32,534 nt of DNA, from contig BMAT01011808.1 of the NCBI GenBank assembly GCA_019649035.1, positions 55,230-87,763 of the forward strand. Reading direction: 5' to 3'. Below are positions 24,501-30,168 of this stretch, in pieces. Origin of the DNA: Elysia marginata. Taxonomy: Eukaryota > Mollusca > Gastropoda > Plakobranchidae. The translations under genes and the position numbers were made by a program. Each line of letters opens with the position of its first letter. Positions within the stretch are counted from its first letter, which is position 1. The notes under the pieces are model-generated. The model ran no database searches. It was not told where the DNA came from and was given only the letters and a program-made list of their open reading frames with translations.

Positions 24501-27500
24501 TAATGGTGTGCATGCTTTTTTTCCCTGTGCAAACTGCAAAGTAGATGTTTGGATTTCTCGGTTTATTTGCAATGTCCAGCAAGGCTTTTAAAAGCGATCA
24601 CACACTTTTTAGCTCTATGTTTGTCGGAGTCGCGTGGTTGTTTACTGCATGATTTTACCTGATTTTGAATGCTCTGTATCTAAGTTTCTCTTTCAACCTT
24701 TTCAGTTCAAACCACTTTGTGGATAACGCGCGAAAAAATTAGATAGGTCAATTTGAATTATAAATGTTTCCTAAAACTTGACGAAATGTAAGTAAATACA
24801 TTGTATTGAACATGCTGCACCGAATAAAGTCATGGAAAAGTCCTAACAAGTGTACAGTAGTGGGTGAAAATTTTTCCCGGGTCACGTCTGATTTTGTGAC
24901 TTGAGGCTTTTTTGGTAAAGATGATCATCCTGTGTAAACATGAATTGAATAGACGGATGCTGTGACAGGCACCTGACACGAGGCTTTCAAAAGCGTTTTA
25001 TAAATATGTGGATTTCAGTGAACTAAGCTTATGAATTAAGCTATTGATCCTGTAGGTAAATTTGGCAAGTTACATAATAAACATTATAAAGATACACCCA
25101 GGCATAAAAGGTAACATTTTGCGTAATTGTGCATACTACATTATTTATCATAACATTAAACCATTATCTAGTAGCTTTCTAACTCCCGACCTCCGCGCCC
25201 TGTCATCAACATATCACAATTCATCACTCATAAAATGATAGCTTCTATAAAGTAGCTAGCCGTCTGGCTGTTGATGGTATAAAAGAATTTCTTCGTCTTT
25301 CCTAGGGGAACGTGTTAACTCTCCCAAAGTAGTATTGAGTTTTTTTTTATGAATCAGTTTTGAGTGGAAAGTGTGCCAGAAGTGTCGTAGAGCCACCACA
25401 GTTCCATCTCTACTTGCTGTCATAACGTTAGTCTGTCTTTGATTGCAGCAGATCGATTCCAACTCTCTCTCTCTGTTGAATAATCGGAGAGATTTGTACC
25501 TAGAATCGATAACTCGAGAGCTCCGTGGGGGTCTCTTCACACCGGACCATGAAAGAGATGTTTTTAAACCTGATGTTTTACTCCTTTTTGTGGGCTATCG
25601 AATTACATTAATCGAGTGAATGATAGGCGTTAGCTTGACAGTTCCCATGCGCTACTCCTTGTTAAATTAACACTTCTGACATACATTCAAATTTATACAG
25701 TCCTTTTATTTAAAATAATTGAAGGGCTGGAGAAGAAGTGCTGAGAGGGGGGGGGGTATGAGTAGTTTTGTCGGAGAGGGGAGGTACTAGCAAATCAATA
25801 AGGGTCACAAGTGTTTTTGAATAAAATTTCCTATATTGGTTTTTGTGATTTGATTTGGATCACCAAGACTAACATGAGAATAGAAAAATTAACAAAAGTA
25901 CTTAGGAAATGATGATGAAGCGGAGGAGGAAATAGAAATAGACCGCTCCAGTGGTACATCGAAAAGACATAGGTAGATGACGCTGATATCGATGAGTAGG
26001 AGGATGGGGTGGGTTGTTACAGCGGTAGAGACTAAAGCAGTGTAACCGCACAAGCAATGCCCAATGCCAGGGAAGTGGTTACAACTGGGGCTGCCTTAAT
26101 GTCGCATCAAACAGTCAAAATGTGAGAGATGAAACCTTCAGAGTTACTCCAGATAGCGTGTAAATGTTTGGACTCGGGATATTGCACAGCAGTTTTCATT
26201 GACCGTAGATAGCGATACATGACTTTGATCAGTTTCGGGTATTCTGCCTATACTACAGCTAGTACGGATGAAACTTACTCTTTTCAGCCGTATAAACCTG
26301 TACTCGACTGGTCTGCATACAGAGCAGGTCCTGTTCGATTGAGTTCTGAAACCAGCCGATTATGGTGTCCGTAGAATGAGGGTATTTGGTGAAACTATTG
26401 AGGCTGATCAAATCCACGTCTTAAATTCTGTCTGTAGGAAGCGTCCACAATACCTCCCTGCTTTCTCGCTCGCTGGTGTCCTGTCAGGTGAATCCAGTCA
26501 GGAACGGTAACTCTCCAAGGTCAGCTTTTGTCCCCGTAGCGCGTTCTGTTTAGGGGCATCGCAAGAAAAATTCTTTAAAGCATGTCAAAGATTTCGGCAT
26601 CACTAGCATGGTTAGACTCTGTCATTCGCAATATTTTTCATACCTCTTTATCTTGATTTCCTATCTTTCTCCTCTCGTAAATAAAAAACAAAAATGTTAT
26701 CGTGACTATCACCTATACCACACGCAGTGAACGCATCAGGTGTCACCTTGTCATGTCATTTTCACGTCTCTTCTTTCAACCCCCAACCTTTCTCAGGTTT
26801 TTTTAATGTTATTTCCAATTAACTTCTGTCTTCGTCGTAGTATGCCATCTGAGTTATCGGTCATTAGGCTTGTGGTCAATACCACATACATGTACATCCA
26901 ATCTATTATCCTTTTTACCTGCATATATCGATCGCCGGCATCATCTTAGCCAGACCTAACGTTACATGAGAATCCTCAAAAAACCATCTCAGTGACGAGC
27001 CGTGACTTGCCAGCCGCTCAACTCACGCCGAGTGTAGAGACACTCAAACCCTGACAGACAGCACTAGTCACGTGTTATCTAAGCGTTCACCCCGGTGACT
27101 GCCAGAGCTTTCCAGCGACCCCCGTGAACGACGTCCTTTTGTTGTATTGGACCCGCGCTCTCTGGCCCCGAGGCTTGCCCCCAGGCCTTGCTGTTTTCAC
27201 TGGAACATTTTCCTTTATATTTGCCCCCTGAAAGGCCCGGACTCGGAGAATACTGTGGCCTTTGTGGTAGTCTTGCCATTCTGGAATCTCCTCCACGCTG
27301 AGGACAAATACAGGTGATTTGAATGGAGCCATCGGGAGTGTCAATAATGTCAGGCCGCGCGGGCCACCGGGCTTCTAGGTGAGCCTAGTCGAGAATCGTA
27401 GCTGCTCGCAACGTTTGGTCTAACTCGAACCTTGCAAAGCATCCCACCTAGAGGAATATACTAAAAAAAAAAGGAAATTGTGAACAAGGCTAAATCGAGT

Positions 27501-28814
27501 CCGATAACAAGTTCAAAGCTATTTCAAAATTTACCGATTTAATTAAATTGGGTTAGAGAGCCGAAGCCTAAAGGGAGTTATGTGTTTAAATTGGTCTTTG
27601 TGTACTATTATGACTTGTATAATATACCATAATTGAACAGAGAATGGGTTCATGGCTTCATTGGTAAGAAACCAACCACCTTAATGAAACACTGCGTTTG
27701 CTGTTAATTGGCTTTACGTTACAAGAAAGTTAGTTTTGCTTTTGTATACTATTTTTTTTTTTTACGCAAGAGCTTAAAGAAATGAAAAATGGTGATTAGT
27801 TTTGCTTTTTTAATGCTATTTTGCATACTTTTTTAAAAAGGTGTTCAAAACATAAAAGCTTAGAAATTACAACGTATGTTTACAAAGACTTCTTTATCAA
27901 TGAAATGTGTACTTCTTTTTTTATAAACACTATGCAGCCAACTATTTACGCGTATTGTTTCAAAAAGTCTTATGAAAATGCCTTTCAGAGGGCATTCAAA
28001 ACTCACTTTGCCTTTTTATACTTGTGTAAGATGAACAATATCTTAACAGAGTTGCTAGCGAAACTCACTCTCACCTTAAGTTACAGAACTTTACTATAAT
28101 TATGTTTATAGAGCTGGCTTCACTCTATGGGCCCAATCGGTATCGTCCAGTGAACATTGAAAAGGAAACATTGTGTGTGTTTCTCTTTGTATTTATTTTT
28201 TTTTATTGCTTTGCAGTGTTCAATCAATGGTGTTTTTTCCCCAAGCCTTCTTTTACGCCACCTTGCTTTGTCATCAAACTAGATCGTTGTGTTGTGTAGT
28301 TTTTGTTTCGGCTGTTTTTCTTTTCTTTCTATATTTTTTTTTAATCCAATGTTCCACAGAGATGATCAGCAGTCTCAATGATAAAATCTCTGCAGCCTGA
28401 CCGAATCCCACGCCCCTTTTGCTTTGTGTGCAATAGTTGAACAAGTAGGGAGACCTGAAACCATCTCTAACTTAACTCCAACGACAATTAATGATCTAAT
28501 CAAATTGGTGATCCGTTGCCTCGACGAGAACATCGATAATCTTCCCTTACTCCTGCTCCATTGATGAGAGTAACAATAACACTGGCGATAGCATACTCGG
28601 GGTAACCCAGAGCTGTAGCATTGTGAGAGGCACGTCAAGAGCTCAGCAGCTCTGCCATGCCTGGGTCTCCAGCGGCTTCTAAGCTCCTTCTTTGAAAGAA
28701 TCTATGCCTTTGTTTGTTCTGATTTTTTGCTCCAGGCTCAATCGATTCCTACCTGTCAGAATTACACGGTGCTTTGCTATCAAACAAAAAATCTTGCACA
28801 TACACATACAGAGA

Positions 28815-28867
<53 letters not shown>

Positions 28868-29819
28868 ATCAGATGTATGATAAGATACCTAGATAAAGAT
28901 TTCTTGACAACTAAGAATAAACACCATGTTTTGTTGTTTTTGTTTGTTTTATGCTAGAGAGGAAAAAGGGAGTGAACAGACCTTGAAGGCCTCGGATTCT
29001 CATGAAGTTCACACTTAAATGATTGTCTTGCTATTTTTTCCAATTCTACGAATCATTTTGATTTTCTTTATTTACAAAAATGTGTATTATTTTTCCAACC
29101 CTGTTAATGTTAAAATTGACAGTTGTACTTTTAAAAAATCTTATTTTTTTTGTTTTGCTCTGGCGGCCCGTTTATACGAGAAAAAAAAAACCCACTTTCC
29201 AATAAATATACTAAAATATACTTTGTTCAAATACAGTACAGTACGGTTCTGCTTTTAATTTGACCAAGTAAGAATCACTCAATAATTCGTTATTGGCTTC
29301 AGTATAATTGAGTGCACGAGGACTCACTCTGTTTGCAAACCAATACTTCCTCTAAGCAGTTGATACTCGCCGTAAAAAGCACTTAGGACTACAGGGAGTT
29401 TACAATTTTCTTACTCAAATGCCTGGGAGTTCGCGGATTGACAGTTAATGTGCTGCTTTCGTGTACGCTTGTCTTACACCCTTTCATCTTTGAAAATTTA
29501 CATGCCTTACTGTATTGAAAAAATAACAATTTTTTTTCTGTGTTTGTTGTGTAGGAATGTGACAGTTTTTAACGGGAACAAACGGCCGGAGGACCCCACG
29601 CAGCTGATCTTCACGTTCGAGGTGACCGAGCTGGTCGGCATCGTGTCCTTGCTGTACGGCATGCTCCTCCATGGTGGTGCCCCAGGGCGCTCCGCTGCCG
29701 GCGAGAACGGTGCCGCGGGTTCCACTCCTCAGGAGATGGCGCCTCACACGGCCGGGGTCATCCTTGCCGGACTGCGCATGCTCAACCACATGGCAGCGCT
29801 GGACCTCAGGATGTTGCAG
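1019..29819 (+). CDS. SCAPER: SCAPER, partial gene: 12 internal exons joined
   Basis: The exons are 1019-1215, 1618-1699, 2116-2274, 2648-2749, 3390-3520, 4020-4085, 4830-4956, 5242-5354, 6493-6616, 7042-7307, 19023-19169 and 29555-29819. Joined, they give 1779 bases, a single open frame of 593 residues with matching phases at every junction and GT-AG borders throughout. Residues 1 to about 115 are a Glu/Lys/Arg-rich coiled coil. A C2H2 finger follows (C140, C143, H156, H162), then a basic linker (about 195-225), then the conserved block 'NKVLALDRALGEIGRILEK' (about 265-285) and a helical C-terminal region. This order and wording match the SCAPER family as I know it. In vertebrates SCAPER is an ER- and microtubule-associated protein that binds cyclin A and links TTC5 to CCR4-NOT in tubulin mRNA autoregulation. 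The N-terminal part and the last exons lie outside the window, so domains there cannot be judged. Confidence 0.93.
1216..1617 (+). other. SCAPER intron a-b
   Basis: AT-rich intron with borders gtaagt and tttttag. The only structure I see is a perfect 9-bp inverted repeat with a 3-base loop at 1411-1431. Confidence 0.8.
1618..1699 (+). CDS. SCAPER: SCAPER exon b: coiled-coil continuation
   Basis: The acceptor is 'catttttag' and the donor 'gtaatt' at 1700. The first base completes the codon split from the previous exon. The product is rich in Glu, Arg and Gln and contains ERIAALNAMQEAHKQVLQK, a helical coiled-coil run like the family's 'REERLAALTAAQQ' region. It ends in phase 0. It is too short to stand out as an independent open frame and was found by phase and family match. 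Confidence 0.88.
1700..2115 (+). other. SCAPER intron b-c
   Basis: AT-rich intron with borders gtaatt and ttttccag. It contains the 26-bp tandem duplication at 1915-1966 and a pyrimidine-rich 3' third. Confidence 0.8.
1915..1966 (+). repeat. Two-copy 26-bp tandem repeat
   Basis: Units 1915-1940 and 1941-1966 both begin CAGATTAAGTTATAACTC and differ at only two positions, both T/C changes. They abut with no spacer. This is a recent local duplication inside the intron between exons b and c. Confidence 0.85.
2116..2274 (+). CDS. SCAPER: SCAPER exon c: end of coiled coil and first half of the zinc finger
   Basis: The acceptor is 'ggtcttttccag' and the donor 'gtgagg' at 2275. The exon is 53 codons in phase 0 at both ends. 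It encodes QDETTQRHEEYLKQIRERAF, then a short acidic and histidine-containing linker, then LTPYDRNKLCIICNAL. The CxxC pair (residues 140 and 143 of the joined product) is the metal-binding cysteine pair of the SCAPER C2H2 finger. The histidines are on the next exon. Confidence 0.92.
2275..2647 (+). other. SCAPER intron c-d
   Basis: This intron splits the zinc finger between its cysteine and histidine pairs. Borders are gtgagg and tgtccag. I see no repeat element. Short open frames here lack coding features. Confidence 0.8.
2648..2749 (+). CDS. SCAPER: SCAPER exon d: histidine half of the C2H2 zinc finger
   Basis: The acceptor is 'gtttctgtccag' and the donor 'gtaagt' at 2750. The exon is 34 codons in phase 0 at both ends. 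It encodes IPSEVYLLSHLRGKKHQQ, which completes a C-x2-C-x12-H-x5-H finger with H156 and H162. The 'SEVYL.SH..G..H' wording is diagnostic for SCAPER. The rest (NNSGKEMTKEEI) is a polar linker. Confidence 0.93.
2750..3389 (+). other. SCAPER intron d-e
   Basis: AT-rich intron with borders gtaagt and gtcctccag. I see nothing else in it. Confidence 0.8.
3390..3520 (+). CDS. SCAPER: SCAPER exon e: basic linker after the zinc finger
   Basis: The acceptor is 'ttgtcctccag' and the donor 'gtaagt' at 3521. The exon is 43 codons plus two bases. It begins ESFNLKHIVDAPANS and ends in a strongly basic run, KERQKSLKKRCKKLRNRM. It corresponds to the lysine-rich KKAKKIKARM region after the finger in vertebrate SCAPER. 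The basic cluster could bind nucleic acid or act in localisation, but this is inference only. Confidence 0.87.
3521..4019 (+). other. SCAPER intron e-f
   Basis: T-rich intron with several T8-T10 runs. Borders are gtaagt and actcacag. I see no element. Confidence 0.8.
4020..4085 (+). CDS. SCAPER: SCAPER exon f: short polar linker (22 residues)
   Basis: The acceptor is 'tttactcacag' and the donor 'gtaagt' at 4086. The first base completes an Arg codon, and the exon ends after two bases of a Lys codon. The product is GAEYENGASNKQPSADSEHK, low in hydrophobic residues, matching the poorly conserved linker 'RAKEYESLMETKNSGSDSPYK' of the family. It was found by phase-matching splice sites and the AEYE word. 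Confidence 0.85.
4086..4829 (+). other. SCAPER intron f-g
   Basis: AT-rich intron with borders gtaagt and cttgtag. Its 3' half holds a probable - strand tRNA-derived SINE (about 4500-4728). Confidence 0.8.
4500..4728 (-). mobile_element. Probable tRNA-derived SINE, - strand
   Basis: On the - strand, a pol III A-box-like stretch (GAGCAGAGGAAGTT, at 4708-4721) is followed about 30 bases later by a B-box-like CATTCGATCCCAG (4666-4678). The sequence then continues into a non-tRNA body with CCCAGCTAGC and TGGGTAGCGAGG. Spacing and order are those of a tRNA-derived SINE head. The 3' end is uncertain, and I see no clear target-site duplication. Confidence 0.45.
4830..4956 (+). CDS. SCAPER: SCAPER exon g: conserved LDRALGEIGRILEK block
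   Basis: The acceptor is 'ccatcttgtag'. The donor is 'gttggt' at 4957, which is off the usual gtragt consensus. The first base completes Lys, and 42 codons follow to a phase 0 end. The product KLNKVIKDINKYLQSQDTGP then WQQNKVLALDRALGEIGRIL matches one of the best conserved SCAPER segments ('NNKVSALDRTLGEITRILEK' in vertebrates). It is probably helical. Confidence 0.92.
5242..5354 (+). CDS. SCAPER: SCAPER exon h: helical C-terminal region begins
   Basis: The acceptor is 'gtttgttctag' and the donor 'gtatgt' at 5355. The exon is 37 codons plus two bases. It encodes SLSDQTCFRVLGGFTSLSRV and then LMTIDDATRALPCVIPAK. This aligns with the vertebrate 'VADQIAFQAAGGLTALEHIL' segment followed by a variable loop ending in IPPKSL. 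Confidence 0.88.
5355..6492 (+). other. SCAPER intron h-i
   Basis: A 1138-base intron with borders gtatgt and ttccccag. It is larger than its neighbours mainly because it hosts the inverted-repeat element at 5581-6108. The remainder is AT-rich with no further signal. Confidence 0.8.
5581..6108. mobile_element. Non-autonomous DNA transposon (MITE-like), TAA-flanked
   Basis: The left end (5581-5612) and the reverse complement of the right end (6077-6108) agree at 24 of 32 positions. Both start AGGTCCATT, and all eight differences are transitions. TAA lies directly outside each end (5578-5580 and 6109-6111), as expected for a 3-bp target-site duplication. A TWA duplication is typical of the PIF/Harbinger superfamily, but the family assignment is inference. 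The 528-bp body has no transposase. The open frame at 5909-6100 has no recognisable features. Confidence 0.7.
6493..6616 (+). CDS. SCAPER: SCAPER exon i: helical C-terminal region
   Basis: The acceptor is 'ctctttccccag' and the donor 'gtaagt' at 6617. The first base completes Lys (KSLTHAADIYKLAC), and 41 codons follow to phase 0. The motif NCHYLLFSNKIGIMVDHLIN aligns with 'NCSDVLFSNKITFLMDLLIH' of vertebrate SCAPER. The run LLFSNKI is nearly invariant and anchors the assignment. Confidence 0.92.
6617..7041 (+). other. SCAPER intron i-j
   Basis: AT-rich intron with borders gtaagt and tactgcag. I see no repeat or coding signal. Confidence 0.8.
7042..7307 (+). CDS. SCAPER: SCAPER exon j: variable loop and hydrophobic helix
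   Basis: The acceptor is 'ttctactgcag' and the donor 'gtaagc' at 7308. The exon is 88 codons plus two bases. It opens with a Ser/Thr/Gly-rich loop (ATRGGSSNSSTTSDCGEPNQ), continues with a Cys-containing hydrophobic helix (VCCSLMQVLGMVLTCLAKN), and ends with AFMNRGNDII, matching family 'PFNNRVQDLI'. It is clearly richer in G and C than exons a-i and their introns. It is the last exon before an 11.7-kb intron. Confidence 0.92.
7789..8035. mobile_element. MITE with perfect 26-bp terminal inverted repeats
   Basis: Bases 7789-7814 (starting CCATCCAAAGGTAAAACC) are the exact reverse complement of 8010-8035, enclosing 195 AT-rich bases without an open frame. Pairing stops abruptly at both inner and outer edges, which supports genuine terminal repeats. 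TA precedes the left end, and CA follows the right end. A TA duplication with one decayed copy would fit a Tc1/mariner-type element, but no superfamily is proven. Confidence 0.8.
8114..8440 (+). mobile_element. tRNA-derived SINE
   Basis: The head reads as a tRNA-like sequence. An A box is at 8123-8135 (TGGCAGAGTGGTT), and a B box is at 8168-8178 (GGTTCGATTCT). Between them lies a GGACTTGAGATCTGG stretch resembling a serine (TGA) anticodon arm. A body of about 250 bases follows, ending in GTATAAAAAAAAA. The loss of cloverleaf pairing, the A-rich tail and the intronic position fit a SINE rather than a working tRNA gene. Target-site duplications are not clear. Confidence 0.75.
8441..9959. other. 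Intron stretch between SINE and LINE fragment
   Basis: AT-rich, with T8-T12 runs near 9495 and 9550. I find no open frame with coding features, no inverted-repeat element and no microsatellite of note. Confidence 0.6.
9968..10701 (-). mobile_element. 5'-truncated RTE-clade (BovB-like) LINE, 3' end only
   Basis: The - strand reads from about 10701 down to a stop at 9985-9987, encoding the C-terminal end of an RTE/BovB-type reverse transcriptase. The stop overlaps a short GAA-repeat tail (9971-9986 on the + strand as TTC repeats), a 3' end style seen in RTE elements. The 8-base word CTAGATTT occurs just outside both ends (9960-9967 and 10702-10709) and may be the target-site duplication. The local sequence is rich in CTAGAT, however, so this is not certain. 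The endonuclease and the catalytic RT core are absent. Confidence 0.85.
9985..10629 (-). pseudogene. RTE reverse transcriptase C-terminal fragment (non-autonomous)
   Basis: This is a 214-codon open frame on the - strand, with in-frame reading back to about 10700 that includes LNAKKTKVMDS just before the apparent ATG. Family words in order are HFNYLGANIEADGKITPDIR, FPVATYGCETWTLTKKD, IDAFEMKCYRKILRIPWTAR and LKYFGHVVRH, then a Gly/Arg-rich GRRGRGRPRRRW near the end. These match the region after the thumb in BovB/RTE ORF2 proteins (compare 'YGCESWTVKKAEHRRIDAFELWCWRRLLRVPWTARR'). No frameshift or stop interrupts it, which suggests a fairly young insertion. It lacks the YxDD catalytic domain and the endonuclease, so it cannot be a working enzyme. 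The ATG is an internal methionine, not a true start. Confidence 0.88.
10710..11550. other. Intron stretch after the LINE fragment
   Basis: Mixed-composition intron sequence. Short open frames on both strands carry no recognisable features. I see no repeat until the CT tract at 11551. Confidence 0.55.
11551..11661 (+). repeat. CT-rich microsatellite
   Basis: About 110 bases of CT dinucleotides interrupted by CCCTCA, CTGT and CCCTCCCTCC units, all pyrimidine except for rare A and G. Confidence 0.95.
11662..12705. other. Intron stretch upstream of the candidate nested exon
   Basis: AT-rich. Open frames at 12005-12331 (+) and 11965-12183 (-) overlap each other and have no coding features. If 12859-13029 is a first exon, a promoter and 5' untranslated region should lie in the last few hundred bases here. 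I see no strong TATA box. Confidence 0.5.
12859..13029 (+). CDS. Candidate first coding exon of an unrecognised secreted protein, nested in the SCAPER intron
   Basis: ATG 12859 sits in a favourable context (ACAATGG). It starts MAVEVCGRLLAVLALVSAAL, a short N-region, a Leu/Ala/Val core and a small-residue end typical of a signal peptide cleaved near residue 20. A polar segment follows with two cysteines (DPCTVPQWKQGNVMDYCRKK) and ends in GAG before a possible donor, gtatgg (13030), 57 codons in all. The frame is also open upstream to an ATG at 12706, but that extension looks like untranslated sequence. An unresolved NN and a G run follow the donor. I do not recognise a family. It could be a small secreted or neuropeptide-type gene on the same strand as SCAPER, or a chance open frame. 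Confidence 0.4.
13037..13051. other. Unresolved bases and poly-G run
   Basis: Two N at 13037-13038 are followed by 13 G. Read length here is unreliable, so any frame crossing this point is uncertain. Confidence 0.95.
13381..13477 (+). CDS. Possible second exon of the nested candidate (speculative)
   Basis: After a pyrimidine-rich stretch, two AG acceptors four bases apart would both join in phase 0 to the 57-codon exon. Starting at 13381 gives GVSIDHQELRLRRSTLKKRM and a stop at 13441. Starting at 13385 gives SALITKNCGCEEVPSRNGCE and on to a stop near 13477, adding three cysteines. The intron would be about 350 bases. An AATAAA lies at 13802. Neither acceptor is strong, so this is only a lead. 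Confidence 0.2.
13687..13753 (+). repeat. GA microsatellite
   Basis: GA dinucleotides with a central GATGGGGAGGGAGGG interruption, pure purine apart from one T. A second short GA run lies at about 13959-13975. Confidence 0.95.
13754..14724. other. Intron stretch with one GC-richer patch
   Basis: Mostly AT-rich. The part around 14440-14560 is GC-richer and contains GGAGACCTAATGGATCC. Open frames on both strands (for example 13996-14250 +) overlap and lack coding features. Confidence 0.5.
14725..15100. promoter_or_regulatory. Candidate non-coding conserved or regulatory block
   Basis: GC-richer than its surroundings. It includes a homeodomain-type AAAATTAATGATCTC core (from about 14939) followed by GCAAATTAGCC, with dense short binding-site-like words between 14870 and 15060. 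No convincing reading frame explains it. Regulatory function is inference from composition and position in a giant intron only. Confidence 0.2.
15101..16902. other. Intron stretch without recognised elements
   Basis: Mixed AT-rich sequence. A 67-codon open frame at 15959-16162 has a hydrophobic middle (MAVCALVSVVLLVFITDAR), but it overlaps an equally long frame on the other strand, and I see no splice or homology support. Confidence 0.5.
16903..17017 (+). repeat. CT/TGTC microsatellite
   Basis: About 115 bases of CT dinucleotides, with TGTCTCTC units spaced regularly in the first 70 bases and nearly pure CT in the rest. Confidence 0.95.
17018..18780. other. Intron stretch containing an assembly gap
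   Basis: AT-rich to mixed sequence with no recognised coding region. Open frames that cross the N run are artefacts. Confidence 0.55.
17561..17654. other. Assembly gap (94 N)
   Basis: A run of 94 N. The bases on both sides are pyrimidine-rich (CGTTTCTTC before, TCTCTTGTC after), so the missing sequence may be a CT microsatellite. Confidence 0.98.
18790..18856 (-). mobile_element. tRNA-like remnant, probable SINE head, - strand
   Basis: On the - strand, TAGTGACAAGACGGTGGACG resembles a degenerate A-box/D-arm region. About 25 bases later comes GTTCGAACC, a canonical B-box core (18794-18802). GGTAT and ATACC could pair at the two ends, but the T stem does not form, so a working tRNA is unlikely. 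Body limits are not visible. Confidence 0.4.
19023..19169 (+). CDS. SCAPER: SCAPER exon k: isolated exon between two giant introns
   Basis: The acceptor is 'ttaccatattcgcag' and the donor 'gtcagt' at 19170. The first base completes Ser of exon j (II-S-YIISVGVIDKL). The product YIISVGVIDKLRVYFSAVRG and PVDTDRNSADFLMHSLGLLV aligns with 'SYVVNMGLIDKLCACFLSVQGPVDENPKMAIFLQHAAGLL' of vertebrates without a gap, so no exon is missing in the preceding 11.7 kb. The codons favour C and G at third positions. The acceptor polypyrimidine tract is short and interrupted, which is weak for so distant an exon. Confidence 0.92.
20040..20340. promoter_or_regulatory. Candidate regulatory block in giant intron k-l
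   Basis: A sharply GC-richer island between AT-rich flanks. It contains GGCCTGGACCTAATGGGATT and TGTTGCCATCTTTTCACG. No splice-supported coding frame is visible; the - strand open frame of 93 codons has no recognisable features. Conservation cannot be judged here. Confidence 0.2.
20341..21417. other. Intron stretch with short CT run and hairpin
   Basis: Holds an AC/CT run at about 20896-20927 and a small perfect hairpin at 21233-21250 (ATGGCCG, loop TCAG, CGGCCAT). The 20 bases starting at 21115 (GCATAATTAATTTAGCAGGC) contain a homeodomain-type TAATTA core. No coding signal is seen. Confidence 0.45.
21418..21516 (+). repeat. Compound GAA/GA microsatellite
   Basis: GAA trinucleotides with GAGGAAGAG interruptions (21418-21488) pass directly into GA dinucleotides (to 21516). 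About 99 bases are all purine. The Leu- and Ser-rich open frame on the other strand is only a translation of this repeat. Confidence 0.95.
21517..23559. other. AT-rich intron stretch
   Basis: Contains a short AAAT tandem run (about 22774-22798) and several A or T homopolymers. No recognised gene or transposon. Confidence 0.55.
23560..23850. promoter_or_regulatory. Candidate regulatory block (GC-rich island)
   Basis: GC-rich island with CGGCTCACAATTACACTTG and dense CpG between 23730 and 23840. Long open frames run through it on both strands (a 160-codon + frame at 23432-23914). That is expected in GC-rich sequence, and neither shows protein-family features or good splice sites. Confidence 0.2.
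23851..27079. other. Intron stretch without recognised elements
   Basis: AT-rich to mixed sequence with a short CT run near 24005, a poly-G run near 25748 and no supported coding region, transposon or RNA gene. Confidence 0.5.
27080..27380. promoter_or_regulatory. GC-rich island, candidate regulatory block or unknown - strand exon
   Basis: Strongly GC-rich against its flanks. The - strand is open in two frames for 66 and 85 codons. One of them reads fluently (SVEEIPEWQDYHKGHSILRV) after a TTTGTCCTCAG that would serve as a splice acceptor, but I recognise no family and see no partner exons. The + strand has a near-palindromic TGTCAATAATGTCA (27339-27352). An enhancer-type element and a missed exon both remain possible. 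Confidence 0.25.
27381..28369. other. AT-rich intron stretch
   Basis: Low-complexity T and A runs are frequent. Several open frames of 65-92 codons are AT-rich translations with no coding features. Confidence 0.55.
28370..28690. promoter_or_regulatory. Candidate regulatory block
   Basis: A block of balanced composition holding CAATTAATGATCTAATCAAA (from about 28481), a cluster of homeodomain-type cores, within otherwise AT-rich intron. It shares the words AATTAATGATCT and CAAATT with the block near 14940. No reading frame explains it. Confidence 0.2.
28811..28866 (+). repeat. GA microsatellite
   Basis: About 56 bases of GA dinucleotides with a single GACAGA interruption, preceded by a CATACACATACA run. 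Confidence 0.95.
28867..29554. other. AT-rich intron stretch before SCAPER exon l
   Basis: No coding or repeat signal beyond homopolymers. It ends in the acceptor TTTGTTGTGTAG. Confidence 0.6.
29555..29819 (+). CDS. SCAPER: SCAPER exon l: last exon in the window
   Basis: The acceptor is 'tttgttgtgtag' and the donor 'gtaagg' at 29820. The first base completes Arg, and 88 codons follow to phase 0. The motif FEVTELVGIVSLLYGMLLHG aligns with 'LQATDLAGVLHMLYCVLFHG'. A Gly/Ala-rich loop follows (PGRSAAGENGAAGS), then AGVILAGLRMLNHMAALDLR aligning with 'IQVAIQSLRFFNSFAALHLPAFQ'. It is very GC-rich against AT-rich flanks. The downstream exon beginning near 'SIVGAEGLS' in vertebrates was not found before the window ends. 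Confidence 0.92.
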
Positions 29820-30104
29820 GTAAGGCTTGGTGTCTGTGTGCATTTCCATGGGGTGGGAAATGACGCGCCATGATATTGATGAGCAACTCTAGGCTAAGCT
29901 TTCGAGACTAAACAAAAATTAAGATACCAGTGTGTAAAGTTCTTCAGTGTCGAAACCAAATACAGTTTGGTTTATAAGTAAGGAAGTGGGCTGTAGCAAT
30001 CGGCATTGTGTTTATCAGTATTACAATCGCTGTGATGAGTTAAAATAACAGTTTGCTGAAATTTGAAGCCAGCTCAAAAGACCCACTGGTCACTCCTCGT
30101 GAAT

Positions 30105-30120
30105 GAGAGAGAGAGGGAGA

Positions 30121-30168
<48 letters not shown>

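Larger units (their letters stand above)
19170..29554 (+). other. SCAPER giant intron k-l (about 10.4 kb)
   Basis: Borders are gtcagt and ttgtgtag. The protein junction is gap-free against the family. It holds GA/GAA microsatellites and several GC-richer blocks, listed separately, and no recognised transposon protein. The stretch 19170-20039 is AT-rich with only short purine-rich runs near 19880-20020. Confidence 0.85.

Noticed and set aside
29484-29849. 121-codon - strand frame
   Set aside because: Shadow of the GC-rich SCAPER exon l.
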